A stretch of DNA of 64,000 nucleotides from positions 588,283 through 652,282 of the forward strand of contig NZ_WJIB01000001.1 of the NCBI RefSeq assembly GCF_019400745.1. The letters are read 5' to 3'. Each line of letters begins with the position of its first letter. The stretch's first letter is position 1. The notes under the pieces are model-generated. The model searched no databases and had not been told where the DNA came from. It worked only from the letters and a program-made list of their open reading frames with translations. Below are positions 54,479-62,317 of this stretch, one piece after another. Source of the stretch: Cohnella sp. CFH 77786. Lineage in GTDB: Bacteria > Bacillota > Bacilli > Paenibacillales > Paenibacillaceae. The position numbers and the translations under genes are program-made.

Positions 54479-54551
54479 GGGGGCTTCCTCCTGCCTTTCG
54501 GCATGTTCGACTGCGATTGCTCCCAGTTTACCCTAACGGTCGAAGATGAAT

Positions 54552-55478
54552 CTACTCCGGCAAATCGAGCGCCTCGGCGAGCAACCGGTTCAATCGCTCC
54601 GAGATGCTTGGAAACTCCGCAAATGGCAGAGGGTTGCGCCCGAAGCCCGCTTCCACCGTAAATCCGGGTCTGCCGAACGCCTGAAGGAACCAATCCTTGT
54701 AGCCGGCGTCGCTTCCCTCCAAATAAACCGCGCGGTAACCGGAAGCCTCCGCCAGCCGCTCCGCCCAGCTTCCCGACTCCGGCGGCTCGTGGCCCCGGTA
54801 ATTCCAATAAATTTCCTCTCCCTGCGTATGGAGCGCGATCACGGCGTGAAAATCCATCCCCGCCGTCCATTCCGCCAAAGAGAACGCTTCCGGCTCGCTG
54901 AGCGGGGCGGGGCCGCCGTAATCCCGAGGCCCTGGGCCCGGCGTCTGCCTGCGCTCGCGCTCTTCCTCCCAATGGGCGGGAAATTGGTCGTTTAAGTCCA
55001 CGCCTCTCGCATTCGCTTTCCAATCTTCGAACCGGAGGTTGCCTCCGTTCCAATGTAACAGCTCCCGGTAAAACGGATGGCCGGGTTGCAGCCCGGTCTG
55101 AACCAATTCGACGCCGTCGGGATTCAGCATGGGAACGATCCAAAGCGAGGTTTTCCGGTACAGCGCCGACGCCGGCTTCCCGCCCACCGTCCCCTGAGTG
55201 CAGCATGCCGCGGCGTATTGTTCCGCGAAATGCATGACGAGAGGGGTCGTGATCCATTCGTTGGCGTGGCAGCTCGCGTTAAAATGCCATCGGAACGGCC
55301 CTTCCCCGATCCGGAACGCGTAAATCGGCTTGCCCAGCACGCTGCAGCCGATTGAGCAAACCGACAAGAAAGGATAGCTTAAAACCAACCTTTGTAGATC
55401 GCGAGACAGCTCCGTCCATCCGTATCGGTATTCCTCCGGCGACAGTTCCGTCCGTCCGTTTCGGTTTTCCTCCGACAA
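54552..55478 (-). CDS. M14 family zinc carboxypeptidase, gamma-D-glutamyl-diamino acid peptidase type
   Basis: The likely start is TTG 55478, with GGAGG 7 nt upstream (308 residues); the open frame begins earlier at another TTG without a good site. Zinc ligands are His and Glu in NASCHANEWITTP and a later His in IALHTQGEE; the catalytic Glu is in FTVEAGFG. The sequence SIGCSVLGKPIYAFRIG with LNPDGVELV fits enzymes that cut the gamma-D-Glu-DAP bond in peptidoglycan. There is no signal peptide. The N-terminus has a near-tandem duplication, EENRNGRTELS then EEYRYGWTELS. Confidence 0.9.
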   Translation of the reverse strand: MSEENRNGRTELSPEEYRYGWTELSRDLQRLVLSYPFLSVCSIGCSVLGKPIYAFRIGEGPFRWHFNASCHANEWITTPLVMHFAEQYAAACCTQGTVGGKPASALYRKTSLWIVPMLNPDGVELVQTGLQPGHPFYRELLHWNGGNLRFEDWKANARGVDLNDQFPAHWEEERERRQTPGPGPRDYGGPAPLSEPEAFSLAEWTAGMDFHAVIALHTQGEEIYWNYRGHEPPESGSWAERLAEASGYRAVYLEGSDAGYKDWFLQAFGRPGFTVEAGFGRNPLPFAEFPSISERLNRLLAEALDLPE

Positions 55479-55554
55479 CCCGCTCCCTCCTCTTCCCGGG
55501 ATGATATTGATGTATGAGGGACTCCGGCTCCGTATGTCCCTTCCTGGCAAAAGA

Positions 55555-55589
55555 AAATCCCGGAATCGGCGGGTCGAATTCCGGGATTT
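55555..55589 (-). terminator. Terminator of the glutamate racemase gene
   Basis: AAATCCCGGAAT and ATTCCGGGATTT form a perfect 12-bp stem, followed on the minus strand by TCTTTTGCC, 22 nt after the stop codon. Confidence 0.85.
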
Positions 55590-55611
55590 CCATGGTAGGT
55601 GCGGCGGCCGG

Positions 55612-56424
55612 TTATGCTCCGATATTGGGAACCCGCCACACGACGGGTGTCAGACGGATATGTTCGCCCAGCCACGATTGGGCGATTTCTTGGAACTTGC
55701 GCGGATCCCCGCTGCAGAAGAATTGGTGGATCGGCACTTCGTCCCGTCCCGCCAACTGATTATTTTCATGCAAAATCGTACTAATCTCTCTGGCCGTTTC
55801 CTCTGCCGAACTGATGAGACCGACTTCCGGCCCCATCACCTCGGATATCGTCTCCGCCAAAAACGGATAATGGGTGCATCCGAGAATGAGGCAGTCCATC
55901 GCTCCCTGCTTAATCGATTCCAGCGCCGAGGACACGACGCGGTACGTTTCCTCCGAACGGAAATTTCCGTCCTCGACGAGCGGCACGAAATCCGGACATG
56001 CTTTCGTAATGACTTCTAGGCGCGGCGACAGCCTGCGGAGCGCATGTTCGTAAGCTCCGCTCTTGATCGTGCCTTCGGTTCCGATGACGCCGATCACGCC
56101 GGTCTTCGAGCGGCCGATCGCCGCCCGGGCTCCGGGATTGATGACTCCGACGACGGGGATGCTCACCCGGCTGCGGATATCCTGAAGGGCGACAGCCGTC
56201 GCGGTATTGCAGGCAATGACGATCATTTTGGGTTGATACTGAAGCAAATAATCCACGATTTCGCGGGTAAAACGGATGACTTCTTCCGCAGGCCTGGGTC
56301 CGTAAGGCGTCCGAGCGGTGTCGCCCAAATACAAAATTTTCTCCCGGGGCAATTGGCGCATCACTTCTTTAACGACGGTCAGTCCGCCCACTCCGGAGTC
56401 CAGGACTGCAATCGCCTGCTGCAC
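55612..56424 (-). CDS. murI: Glutamate racemase
   Basis: The 270-residue enzyme makes D-glutamate for peptidoglycan. The two catalytic cysteines lie in VIACNTATAVAL and LILGCTHYPFLA. Other marks are VLDSGVGGLTVVKEVMRQLP, YLGDTARTPYGPR and GVIGTEGTIKSGAY. The start codon is GTG 56424 with a weak ribosome site (AGCGGTG). The branch fits Bacillus RacE. It is a single-gene unit. Confidence 0.97.
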   Translation of the reverse strand: MQQAIAVLDSGVGGLTVVKEVMRQLPREKILYLGDTARTPYGPRPAEEVIRFTREIVDYLLQYQPKMIVIACNTATAVALQDIRSRVSIPVVGVINPGARAAIGRSKTGVIGVIGTEGTIKSGAYEHALRRLSPRLEVITKACPDFVPLVEDGNFRSEETYRVVSSALESIKQGAMDCLILGCTHYPFLAETISEVMGPEVGLISSAEETAREISTILHENNQLAGRDEVPIHQFFCSGDPRKFQEIAQSWLGEHIRLTPVVWRVPNIGA

Positions 56425-56539
56425 GAGAACACCGCTTTCTTCAGATAAGATGGGGTCGATTCTTGTTAGATTATGAGGCCCTTCCGCAAAAGGTACCTAC
56501 ATCTTAGCCTATATCCAGACAAGGTTCAAGGCGGTGAAA

Positions 56540-56574
56540 AAGCGCGCAGCCCGGCGGGAGCGGGCTGCGCGCTT
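56540..56574 (-). terminator. Terminator of the DUF948-YtxH pair
   Basis: AAGCGCGCAGCCCG and CGGGCTGCGCGCTT form a perfect 14-bp stem with a 7-nt loop, followed on the minus strand by TTTCACC. Confidence 0.9.
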
Positions 56575-56598
56575 ACAGGCTTCCTTGCTCGGCTGGAA

Positions 56599-56949
56599 TC
56601 AACGCACCGCGGAATGATCCTCCGCTCCCGGCCGTTCGTCCGATTCGGTTTCGCCCGCTTCCGGTTCGGCGATTCCCTTGCGGGAACGGATATCCGTGAC
56701 GAAGCGTCCCGCGGCGTGCTTGGCATCGGAAGCGAACTCCGAAGTCCGTTTCGCCAGAGTCTGCACCGCAGCCCCGGCTTGCCGTCCGACTTCGGCGGTT
56801 TTGCCGCCTACCTTCTGGGCCGTCGCCGAGATGTCTTTCCGAAGCTCCTTGCCCGATTTCGGCGCGAAGAGAAGCGCGGAAACGGCACCCGTGACCGCAC
56901 CGGTCAAAGCGCCCCACATAAACGACTTCAAAACTTTTTTGTCTGCCAT
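56599..56949 (-). CDS. YtxH domain protein
   Basis: The 116-residue protein has the YtxH N-terminal membrane segment FMWGALTGAVTGAVSALLFA directly followed by APKSGKELRKDIS, the family signature. A long amphipathic, probably coiled-coil stretch follows (about residues 40-85), with an acidic tail. Such proteins are stress-associated in Bacillus, and their exact role is unknown. It lies 6 bp downstream of the DUF948 gene, as in many Bacillales. Confidence 0.92.
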   Translation of the reverse strand: MADKKVLKSFMWGALTGAVTGAVSALLFAPKSGKELRKDISATAQKVGGKTAEVGRQAGAAVQTLAKRTSEFASDAKHAAGRFVTDIRSRKGIAEPEAGETESDERPGAEDHSAVR

Positions 56950-56955
56950 GCGATT

Positions 56956-57444
56956 TCACTCTCCTGAATGAGGATCCGCACTCGCTCCCGGGTAATCGTC
57001 TTCCCCGAACGGTTCCGCCGGCTTGCGGGCTCGCAGGACTTGCCGCAAATACCGAACGATCCCGGCCATACCTTCGGCTGGCTCGCCCGGCATGCCGCCA
57101 TCCCGTTCCGCCGATCGGCGGAACGTCAGCCGGTCATGCCAATAGGAAGCGGCATTCGCGGCTGCCTGCGCCGCGGTTTCAGCGGCTTCCCCTACAGCTC
57201 TCGCTCCCTCCGCGAGCCGTGCGAAGCCGCTGACCGTTTGGCGGCATAGCTCTGCCATATCACGGACCTCTTGCGCCAGACGCGTGTATTCGTCTACCGC
57301 CTCGTCGGCTTTATTCGCAAGCCGCAACGCCATCCGATCCCACCGCCGCAGCATGCCGAACAGACGGAATACCGCTGCCGATATCGCACCCGCTACTGCC
57401 AGCAAGCCCAAAGCTGCCGCATACGCGGCGATATCCCATGCCAT
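56956..57444 (-). CDS. DUF948 domain protein
   Basis: The start is ATG 57444 behind GGAGGGG (162 residues). An N-terminal TM helix (about residues 8-28: AAALGLLAVAGAISAAVFRL) is followed by a helical stretch (ANKADEAVDEYTRLAQEVRD and onward) that fits DUF948, a membrane-bound coiled-coil family. It forms a two-gene unit with YtxH. General stress or envelope function is inferred from the pair; no direct activity is visible. Confidence 0.85.
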   Translation of the reverse strand: MAWDIAAYAAALGLLAVAGAISAAVFRLFGMLRRWDRMALRLANKADEAVDEYTRLAQEVRDMAELCRQTVSGFARLAEGARAVGEAAETAAQAAANAASYWHDRLTFRRSAERDGGMPGEPAEGMAGIVRYLRQVLRARKPAEPFGEDDYPGASADPHSGE

Positions 57445-57508
57445 CGGTAACCCCTCCCGGTTTCCCCGCCGTTTCACCCGGGCGAATGCCCATGCGGTTA
57501 GTGACAGT

Positions 57509-57830
57509 ATAGTAAGCAGGCGCTCGTCTTGACACTGCGGACAAACGGATCTTTTTTACGGTCTCCGTCGATTGCACCGTTACGACTATCCCGTTCGCTC
57601 AGATTCAATCCGTTGCGTCGTGCGTCCACTCCTCTGACCCCTCCATTTTCCGGACCCCATTACTTTTCTCCGGCAAACTATGACCACTATCCCCTTCGCT
57701 CAGATCAACGATGTCCGCTGTTCCCAGCTCAGGCTATCCATGATCAGAGTCCCTTTCGCTCCGGCAAACTATGACCACTATCCCCTACGCTCAGGTCAAC
57801 GATGACCAGTGTCCCTTTCGCTCAGGAGGT
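57509..57830. repeat. Second cluster of CTCAG-type intergenic repeats
   Basis: ATAGTAAGCAGGCGC (57509-57523) is identical to part of the 91-bp units at 38 kb. GACTATCCCGTTCGCTCAG, then ACTATGACCACTATCCCCTT with CGCTCAG, the same with CCTACGCTCAGG near 57770, and GTGTCCCTTTCGCTCAGG near 57810 repeat the core of that family. In contrast to the 38 kb tract, the copies face one way and do not form paired hairpins. I see no gene between 57478 and 58008. Confidence 0.85.
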
Positions 57831-58008
57831 GCTGCGCAAATTCTTTCGCAACCGGTAAAATCCCCTGAAGTATCCCGTTACCTCAGAATAAAAATAGGAT
57901 GAGATCCCGATCATGTTTTTCCACCCATCCTACACTAAGAAAGAATGAACCCTTTGACAAGGCCTCTTCCAGCCCTCCAGCATTCAGGATAAATTTTCAA
58001 TTTAGCAC

Positions 58009-58037
58009 TTGATAAGCGAACATTTGTTCCGTAAAAT
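58009..58037 (+). promoter_or_regulatory. Transposase promoter with LexA-like box in the spacer
   Basis: -35 TTGATA (58009-58014) and -10 TAAAAT (58032-58037) are 17 bp apart. The spacer contains CGAACATTTGTTCC (58017-58030), which fits the Bacillus DinR/LexA pattern GAAC-N4-GTTC with a flanking C on the left. A repressor bound there would block RNA polymerase. Confidence 0.65.
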
Positions 58038-58087
58038 AAAAAGCAAAGGGAACAAAAGTTGGATATCCAGTAGAGCAGGTGATGGAG

Positions 58088-59020
58088 ATGGACGAAGCTG
58101 AGTTCGAGAAATTTTGCTGCAGGTATGAGCGTGAAGAGGACTGCATAAAGGCTCTTTTTCAGATCAAATGGCCCGACGGCTTCCGTTGCCCGCTATGCGG
58201 TCATCGGCAATACTACCTCATTCGGACTCGTCGCCTGCCTCTCTACGAATGCCGGGAATGCGGCCATCAGACCTCCTTGACCGCTGGAACCATTATGGAA
58301 GGAAGCCGCTTACCTCTGCGTTCTTGGTTTCGCGCCTTCTATCTGCACTCCCAGAGCTCGGCAGTCAGCGCTCTCCGTTTGTCCGAAATCATAGGCGTCA
58401 CTTATAAAACCGCTTGGCTCTTGGGCCATAAAATCCGCCACGCCATGAGCCGCGCAGACGAACGTCAGCTGCTCGGCGGGCTAGTCCGAATCACTCCTGC
58501 TTTATATGGACGTGCCCACAATTCTACTATTTATCGGCATCCTCAAGAGCATCCGCTGCTCGTAGGTGCAACCATTAACGGGGAAGGGATACCCGAGACG
58601 ATCAAAATCAAACAAGTGCCAAGCGAAGATATCGTGATGAGATCCGCCAGCCATAACGGGGTAAGGAATTTCCAGATGAAACACGTGAAACCGGATGCGA
58701 CGGAGATCATCTCGGACTTGGGACGGTCCATCCGTCTACGTTCGAATCCTCTCATGCGACTCGGAAAAATGGCGGCAACCTGGTTGAATGCCACATTCAA
58801 AGGGATCGGTCCCAAGCATTTGCAAGCTTACTTGGATCAATATTGTTACCTCACAAATCAAGCCATCCTTTGTACCCCTTCCGTTAGCCAGTGCATAAGT
58901 TTGGGCACCCGATTTGCCAGGATTACGTATCGGGAACTTGTCTCTCGTCCTTCTCGAATTCCCGTCGTTAAAGACTATTTCCAGGTGCTGAAAACCAACA
59001 AGAGGAAACGGGCAGGATAA
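58088..59020 (+). mobile_element. IS1595-like transposase with degenerate active site
   Basis: The 310-residue protein (start ATG 58088 behind AGGTG; GTG 58079 also possible) has an N-terminal zinc ribbon (CPLCG at about 37-41 and CRECG further on), the family block TSLTAGTIMEGSRLPLRSWF, a helix-turn-helix (SEIIGVTYKTAWLLGHKIRH) and an ISXO2-like C-terminal half with KHLQAYLDQY. The expected first Asp (pattern VExDExYxGG) is replaced: the sequence is LVRITPALYGR. The middle Asp is kept in IISDLGRS. The final Glu (NGIExFW) is replaced in KMAATWLNATF. No terminal inverted repeats are evident. It is probably an inactive or domesticated copy. Confidence 0.85.
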
Positions 59021-59489
59021 CCGGACGTCCCGGCGCAAGTATCCGCAAAACGTCTATCGCACTTTCGGAATGGATTTCGTTCTGTTTTTGGCATCTGCAC
59101 AGTGTGAGTTTCAACGCGGAGTTTCCATGTCGGTTGGAGATGCAAGACACAGCAAAAGTGGATGCGCTCGTTTCGCGTGTCTCGAAAACTGCGCAGTTTG
59201 TTTGCGTTCGACGTTTTGACTCGTGTCTTCATGAGAATATGATCGGTGTTCGATTCAACGTGGGCAAATCCGTCTGCTCTTGAAGCCCTTGTCTCTTCCG
59301 CATAGAATTTTGTTTGCCGTTCTCTCTTTTTACACTAGATGTGGATGGGGATACCTTCGGGAAATATGGCAGCCTCTTAACACATCGCTTCTACGGCATT
59401 CTGCTTACGGACCCAATCATACTGAGCGTAGTCAATAGCACCCATAGGGCCGGGGGAAATGCCAAATGAGGAAATACTTCGGGTAAATG
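59021..59489. other. 469-bp region without a recognisable gene
   Basis: It lies between the transposase and the 42-bp repeats. Frames present have no ribosome site or known domain. The base composition is lower in GC than in the neighbours, which fits insertion-related or decayed DNA. I found no clear inverted-repeat end of the element. Confidence 0.5.
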
Positions 59490-59665
59490 ATGTCCATAAC
59501 GTGTTAATACTCCTGAGCGAGGTAATTGATCGGGGCCATAACGTGGCAATGCTCCTGAGCGAGGTAATTGATCGGGGCCAAAACGTGGCAATGCTCCTGA
59601 GCGAAGTAAATAAGTTCATAATGTGTTAATACTCCTGAGCGAGGTAAATAGTGGCCATAATATTG
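59490..59665. repeat. 42-bp tandem repeats with CTCCTGAGCGAGGTAA core
   Basis: CATAACGTGTTAATACTCCT followed by GAGCGAGGTAATTGATCGGG recurs at 59492 and 59534, then in shortened 38-39-bp form near 59576 and 59614. The core CTCCTGAGCGA occurs four times. CTGAGCGA is shared with the 91-bp units at 38 kb. The tract lies between the transposase and the 3' end of the SufR-like gene. Open frames across it code for peptide repeats only. Confidence 0.88.
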
Positions 59666-59704
59666 GGGAGCCCGGATACACGAACTTCGTCGCCCAGACA
59701 AAGA

Positions 59705-59735
59705 AAAAACCAACCGCACGCGGCTGGGTTCGGTC
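59705..59735 (-). terminator. Terminator of the SufR-like gene
   Basis: AACC-AGCCGC and GCGGTTGGTT pair with one bulge around GT, followed on the minus strand by TTTTTTCTTTG, 17 nt after the stop codon. Confidence 0.75.
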
Positions 59736-59746
59736 TTTGCTCGGAA

Positions 59747-60406
59747 TTAACGTTGAGGCAAAGAAGCTTGGTTTTTGCGAATGGCGTACGTACAGCGCTG
59801 CCCCCCGTCAGCCAGGCATTCTGTGCGCTCTACCTCCGCGTCCAACAATCGCTCGAACAGTTGGCGCTCGCAATGGCAAGCCTGGCGGTAACGATTCGCT
59901 ACTTGGGCAACTGGACAATTGTATTCATAAAGCTTATAGGCGCCCGGCTCATCCGCATCGGGAGCCCAATCGGTCATGTAGCCGCCGGTATTCTGAATTG
60001 CCGCAAGCTCGGCTACCCGTTCCTCCAGCGTCAAGTCCTGCATCCGGTCCCGATACCGTGTCTCAAGCTTATCCCGGCGTCCTTCGAACATCCGGTCGAT
60101 GATTTCGCTGCCACCGGGCTGCCCTTCCAATTCGCTGAGCAGATCAAGCGTCAATTGCGGGTAGTTTTTCGGAAAGAGATCGTCCGCTTGCTCGGTGAGA
60201 GAATATCGATAGGATGGCCTTCCCATGGCCTGTCTGACCAAGGAGGAGCGGATCAAGCCGTCTCTCTCCATGGTCTGGATGTGCCGACGGACGGCCATCT
60301 CGGTAATGCCCATCGCCTTGGCCATGTCGCTGGTGCTGCAATTACCCTGTGTCTTCAGCATCTGAAGCAATTGGCTTCGGGTTGAACGATCTTCCTGCGG
60401 CAGCAT
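59747..60406 (-). CDS. SufR-like winged-helix regulator with C-terminal cysteines
   Basis: The start is ATG 60406, with AAGGAGG 8 nt before, giving 219 residues. The N-terminal HTH reads RSQLLQMLKTQGNCSTSDMA followed by MGITEMAVRRHIQTMERDGL. The C-terminal half has cysteines in YNCPVAQVANRYRQACHCE and a late GGQRCTYAI, which resembles SufR, the Fe-S-cluster sensing repressor of suf genes. If so, it would use a [4Fe-4S] cluster as a signal of Fe-S status. No suf operon is in the window. It could also be a related DeoR-type regulator. Confidence 0.82.
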   Translation of the reverse strand: MLPQEDRSTRSQLLQMLKTQGNCSTSDMAKAMGITEMAVRRHIQTMERDGLIRSSLVRQAMGRPSYRYSLTEQADDLFPKNYPQLTLDLLSELEGQPGGSEIIDRMFEGRRDKLETRYRDRMQDLTLEERVAELAAIQNTGGYMTDWAPDADEPGAYKLYEYNCPVAQVANRYRQACHCERQLFERLLDAEVERTECLADGGQRCTYAIRKNQASLPQR

Positions 60407-60520
60407 GAGCATCCCCTCCTTCTCCACCGTCCATTGGCAGCATGATCGACAAGGACCAGTCGTTGAATTCATTGTACCGGAAAGGTCCCTAAACGTAAAT
60501 CGCTCCTGCAGCGGATTCCA

Positions 60521-60946
60521 TCATTTCCCCAATTCCCGGCGCAAATAATCCGACACGTATTCCTGAAAACGGCGCAACAGGTCCGGCAGTTCGGGGGTTA
60601 ACGGATGCAGCCGGTCACGGGGCCATTGGTGATATTCCTGAACCAGCGGCTTGCGAAGCCCCACCAGTGTACGAAGCGGTTCGGCCACCTCAGATGGCAC
60701 GACTCCTTCGCCTGCGATAATATCCACGATATCCTCATAACTGCTGGCGTCCCTCATCAGAAAACCGTCGATCAGACAGCTTCCCACATCCGTTACGATT
60801 TCTACGGAGAGGTGGAGGGCCCTCTCCTGCGCGAGTCCTTGCAGGAGCGTTCCTTTCCAGTCGGAAACGGCCTCCGTCAACGCTTGGGCGATATCCGGAA
60901 TGCAGGCCAACCGCGCGTCTATGCTTTCCCGGTTTACGTAGTACAC
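60521..60946 (-). CDS. DUF86 (HepT-like, YutE) protein
   Basis: The 141-residue helical protein starts at GTG 60946 behind GGAGGCGG. It aligns by eye with B. subtilis YutE: MYYVNRESIDARL at the start, then CLIDGFLMRDASSYEDIVDI and LRTLVGLRKPLVQEYHQWPR. The R-x4-6-H/Y motif of HepT toxins (RNase or AMPylation target) reads RKPLVQEY. HepT usually pairs with an MNT nucleotidyltransferase antitoxin; none is adjacent, as is also true for Bacillus yutE, so a housekeeping role is more likely than a toxin-antitoxin system. Confidence 0.85.
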   Translation of the reverse strand: MYYVNRESIDARLACIPDIAQALTEAVSDWKGTLLQGLAQERALHLSVEIVTDVGSCLIDGFLMRDASSYEDIVDIIAGEGVVPSEVAEPLRTLVGLRKPLVQEYHQWPRDRLHPLTPELPDLLRRFQEYVSDYLRRELGK

Positions 60947-60962
60947 CGCCTCCGGCCTCCTT

Positions 60963-61109
60963 CTACTTGCGTTTCCGTCTTCCCCTGCGCTTCAGCCAGA
61001 CGATCATCACGACCGCGCTAACCAGGACGACCAGCAGATAAGTCAGCATCTCGAACAGATCGCCGTTGCCCATGTCCGTTTTTTCCGCGAGTAAAATGTT
61101 CGGCGCCAT
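60963..61109 (-). CDS. Small single-helix membrane protein, 48 residues
   Basis: The ATG at 61109 lies one base after the stop codon of the Dabb gene (TGATATG), so translation may be coupled. The peptide has an N-terminal MAPNILLAEKTDMGNGDLFE, one TM helix (MLTYLLVVLVSAVVMIVWL) and a very basic tail (KRRGRRKRK), which predicts an N-out, C-in topology. It lacks its own ribosome site. Function unknown. Confidence 0.55.
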   Translation of the reverse strand: MAPNILLAEKTDMGNGDLFEMLTYLLVVLVSAVVMIVWLKRRGRRKRK

Positions 61110-61110
61110 A

Positions 61111-61398
61111 TCAGTTCTCATAGTCGACGCTGATCGAGGATTCCCTCACCCGCGACATATGCTCAATCACTTTCTGATGAACCGGATGAACCTGGTATGC
61201 TTGCAATGCCTCCAAGGATTCGAAACGGGTCGTCAGGGCGATGTCGTAAGAACGCTCCGAGTGAACGACGTCGATGCCGACCTCAATGAAAAGGAGTTCT
61301 TCGATTTTGCCTTCCATGTCGCGAAGGACTTGCGCCGTACGCTCGATGTTTTCAGGCGAACGATCCTTTAATTTGAACAATACGATATGCGTGATCAA
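61111..61398 (-). CDS. Dabb family (stress-responsive alpha/beta barrel) protein
   Basis: The probable start is TTG 61398, with AAAGGGG 8 nt upstream (95 residues). The ferredoxin-like fold is seen in ITHIVLFKLKDRSPENIER, ELLFIEVGIDVVHSERSYDI, FESLEALQAYQVHPVHQKV and the end SISVDYEN. Dabb proteins form dimeric barrels; some are stress-induced and some are cyclases, but no catalytic residue can be assigned here. It heads the unit with the small membrane protein and DUF86. Confidence 0.92.
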   Translation of the reverse strand: MITHIVLFKLKDRSPENIERTAQVLRDMEGKIEELLFIEVGIDVVHSERSYDIALTTRFESLEALQAYQVHPVHQKVIEHMSRVRESSISVDYEN

Positions 61399-61487
61399 GG
61401 ACAAATCCCCTTTCCGTTATCTGTTGGTATTCTGAGGGCGTTCCCCGTGCATACTACGGGCAACATTCGGCCGAAGGGAGAACCGAC

Positions 61488-61745
61488 ATGCGTATGCGTT
61501 ATCCCGTCACCCTAGCCTTCACGCTGTTCGGCGCCGCGTTATGCTTGTTCAACTATTCCGGTTACGATCCCCACAACGTGTTCCTATTCATGTTCAGCGT
61601 TCCTATTTGGTTCGTGGAACTGTTCTCGGACATCCACCGGGTAAACGTATGGCTCATGTATTTGCTGACGTTAATCAGCTACGCGCTGATCGGATATTTG
61701 GCCGATTTGGGCATCGCACGCTTACGGACCTGGAAACATATGTAG
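61488..61745 (+). CDS. Small polytopic membrane protein, unknown
   Basis: The 85-residue protein starts at ATG 61488 with AAGGGAG 7 nt upstream. Three hydrophobic stretches are visible: VTLAFTLFGAALCLFNYSG, VFLFMFSVPIWFVELFSD and VWLMYLLTLISYALIGYLAD. No family is recognised. It ends at a strong terminator. Confidence 0.75.
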   Translation: MRMRYPVTLAFTLFGAALCLFNYSGYDPHNVFLFMFSVPIWFVELFSDIHRVNVWLMYLLTLISYALIGYLADLGIARLRTWKHM

Positions 61746-61774
61746 CGGAAATGGATTATCCGGCATAACGGGAA

Positions 61775-61800
61775 AAAAGGAGCCTGGGAAGGCTCCTTTT
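61775..61800. terminator. Bidirectional terminator between convergent genes
   Basis: AAAAGGAGCC and GGCTCCTTTT form a perfect 10-bp stem with a 6-nt loop. It is followed by TT on the plus strand and by TT on the minus strand, and it separates the gene at 61488 from the cupredoxin gene. Confidence 0.88.
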
Positions 61801-61804
61801 GGCG

Positions 61805-62179
61805 TCATGACACGATGATGGTGGCTTTCATGCCGGCATGGCCCTGTCCGCACATAATCGAGCAATGCAGTTCATACGTGCCAGGCTTGTCGAACGTGAC
61901 TTCCTGGGTCGGATTGTTCTCGTTCAGGTCGATGCCCAGATCTTTGATCGCCGCGCCATGTTTCCCCAGCGAATTGGAGAATTTGATCCTGTATTTCGTG
62001 CCGGCTTTGACGTGGTATTCCTTCTGATCGAACTCAAAGTTCGAAGCCGTAATTTTAAGGAGCTCCTGCCCCTCCGGCAAAACTTCCTCATGCGGTTTTT
62101 CCGGCAGCCCGGACGCCAGCAAGTAGACGCCAAAGGCGCATGCGACGGTTACGATCGCGGACATGATCCATTTGTACAT
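61805..62179 (-). CDS. Membrane-anchored cupredoxin with CuA-like site
   Basis: The 124-residue protein has one N-terminal TM helix (about residues 4-24) and an outside cupredoxin domain. The C-terminal motif HCSIMCGQGHAGM has the Cys-x3-Cys-x3-His-x2-Met spacing of the CuA centre of cytochrome c oxidase subunit II. An earlier His in LGKHGAAIKDLG can be the remaining ligand. As it lacks the two-helix hairpin of COX2, it is probably a stand-alone copper electron-transfer or copper-handling protein. ATG 62179 has GGGGGAG upstream. Confidence 0.88.
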   Translation of the reverse strand: MYKWIMSAIVTVACAFGVYLLASGLPEKPHEEVLPEGQELLKITASNFEFDQKEYHVKAGTKYRIKFSNSLGKHGAAIKDLGIDLNENNPTQEVTFDKPGTYELHCSIMCGQGHAGMKATIIVS

Positions 62180-62317
62180 CGAGTGCTCCCCCTGCTCATC
62201 AAAAATGTCTACCTCTTATATTACCTAAAGTGGCGGATTGAACTCAAGCAGGGATTCAAGAAGAACCGGCAACTTTTTTTCACATTTGACAAATTGATGA
62301 ACGTCGAGAACCGCCGC

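Noticed and set aside
60521..60946. HepT-MNT toxin-antitoxin module
   Set aside because: The DUF86 protein has no adjacent nucleotidyltransferase antitoxin gene, and the protein resembles the solitary YutE of Bacillus.
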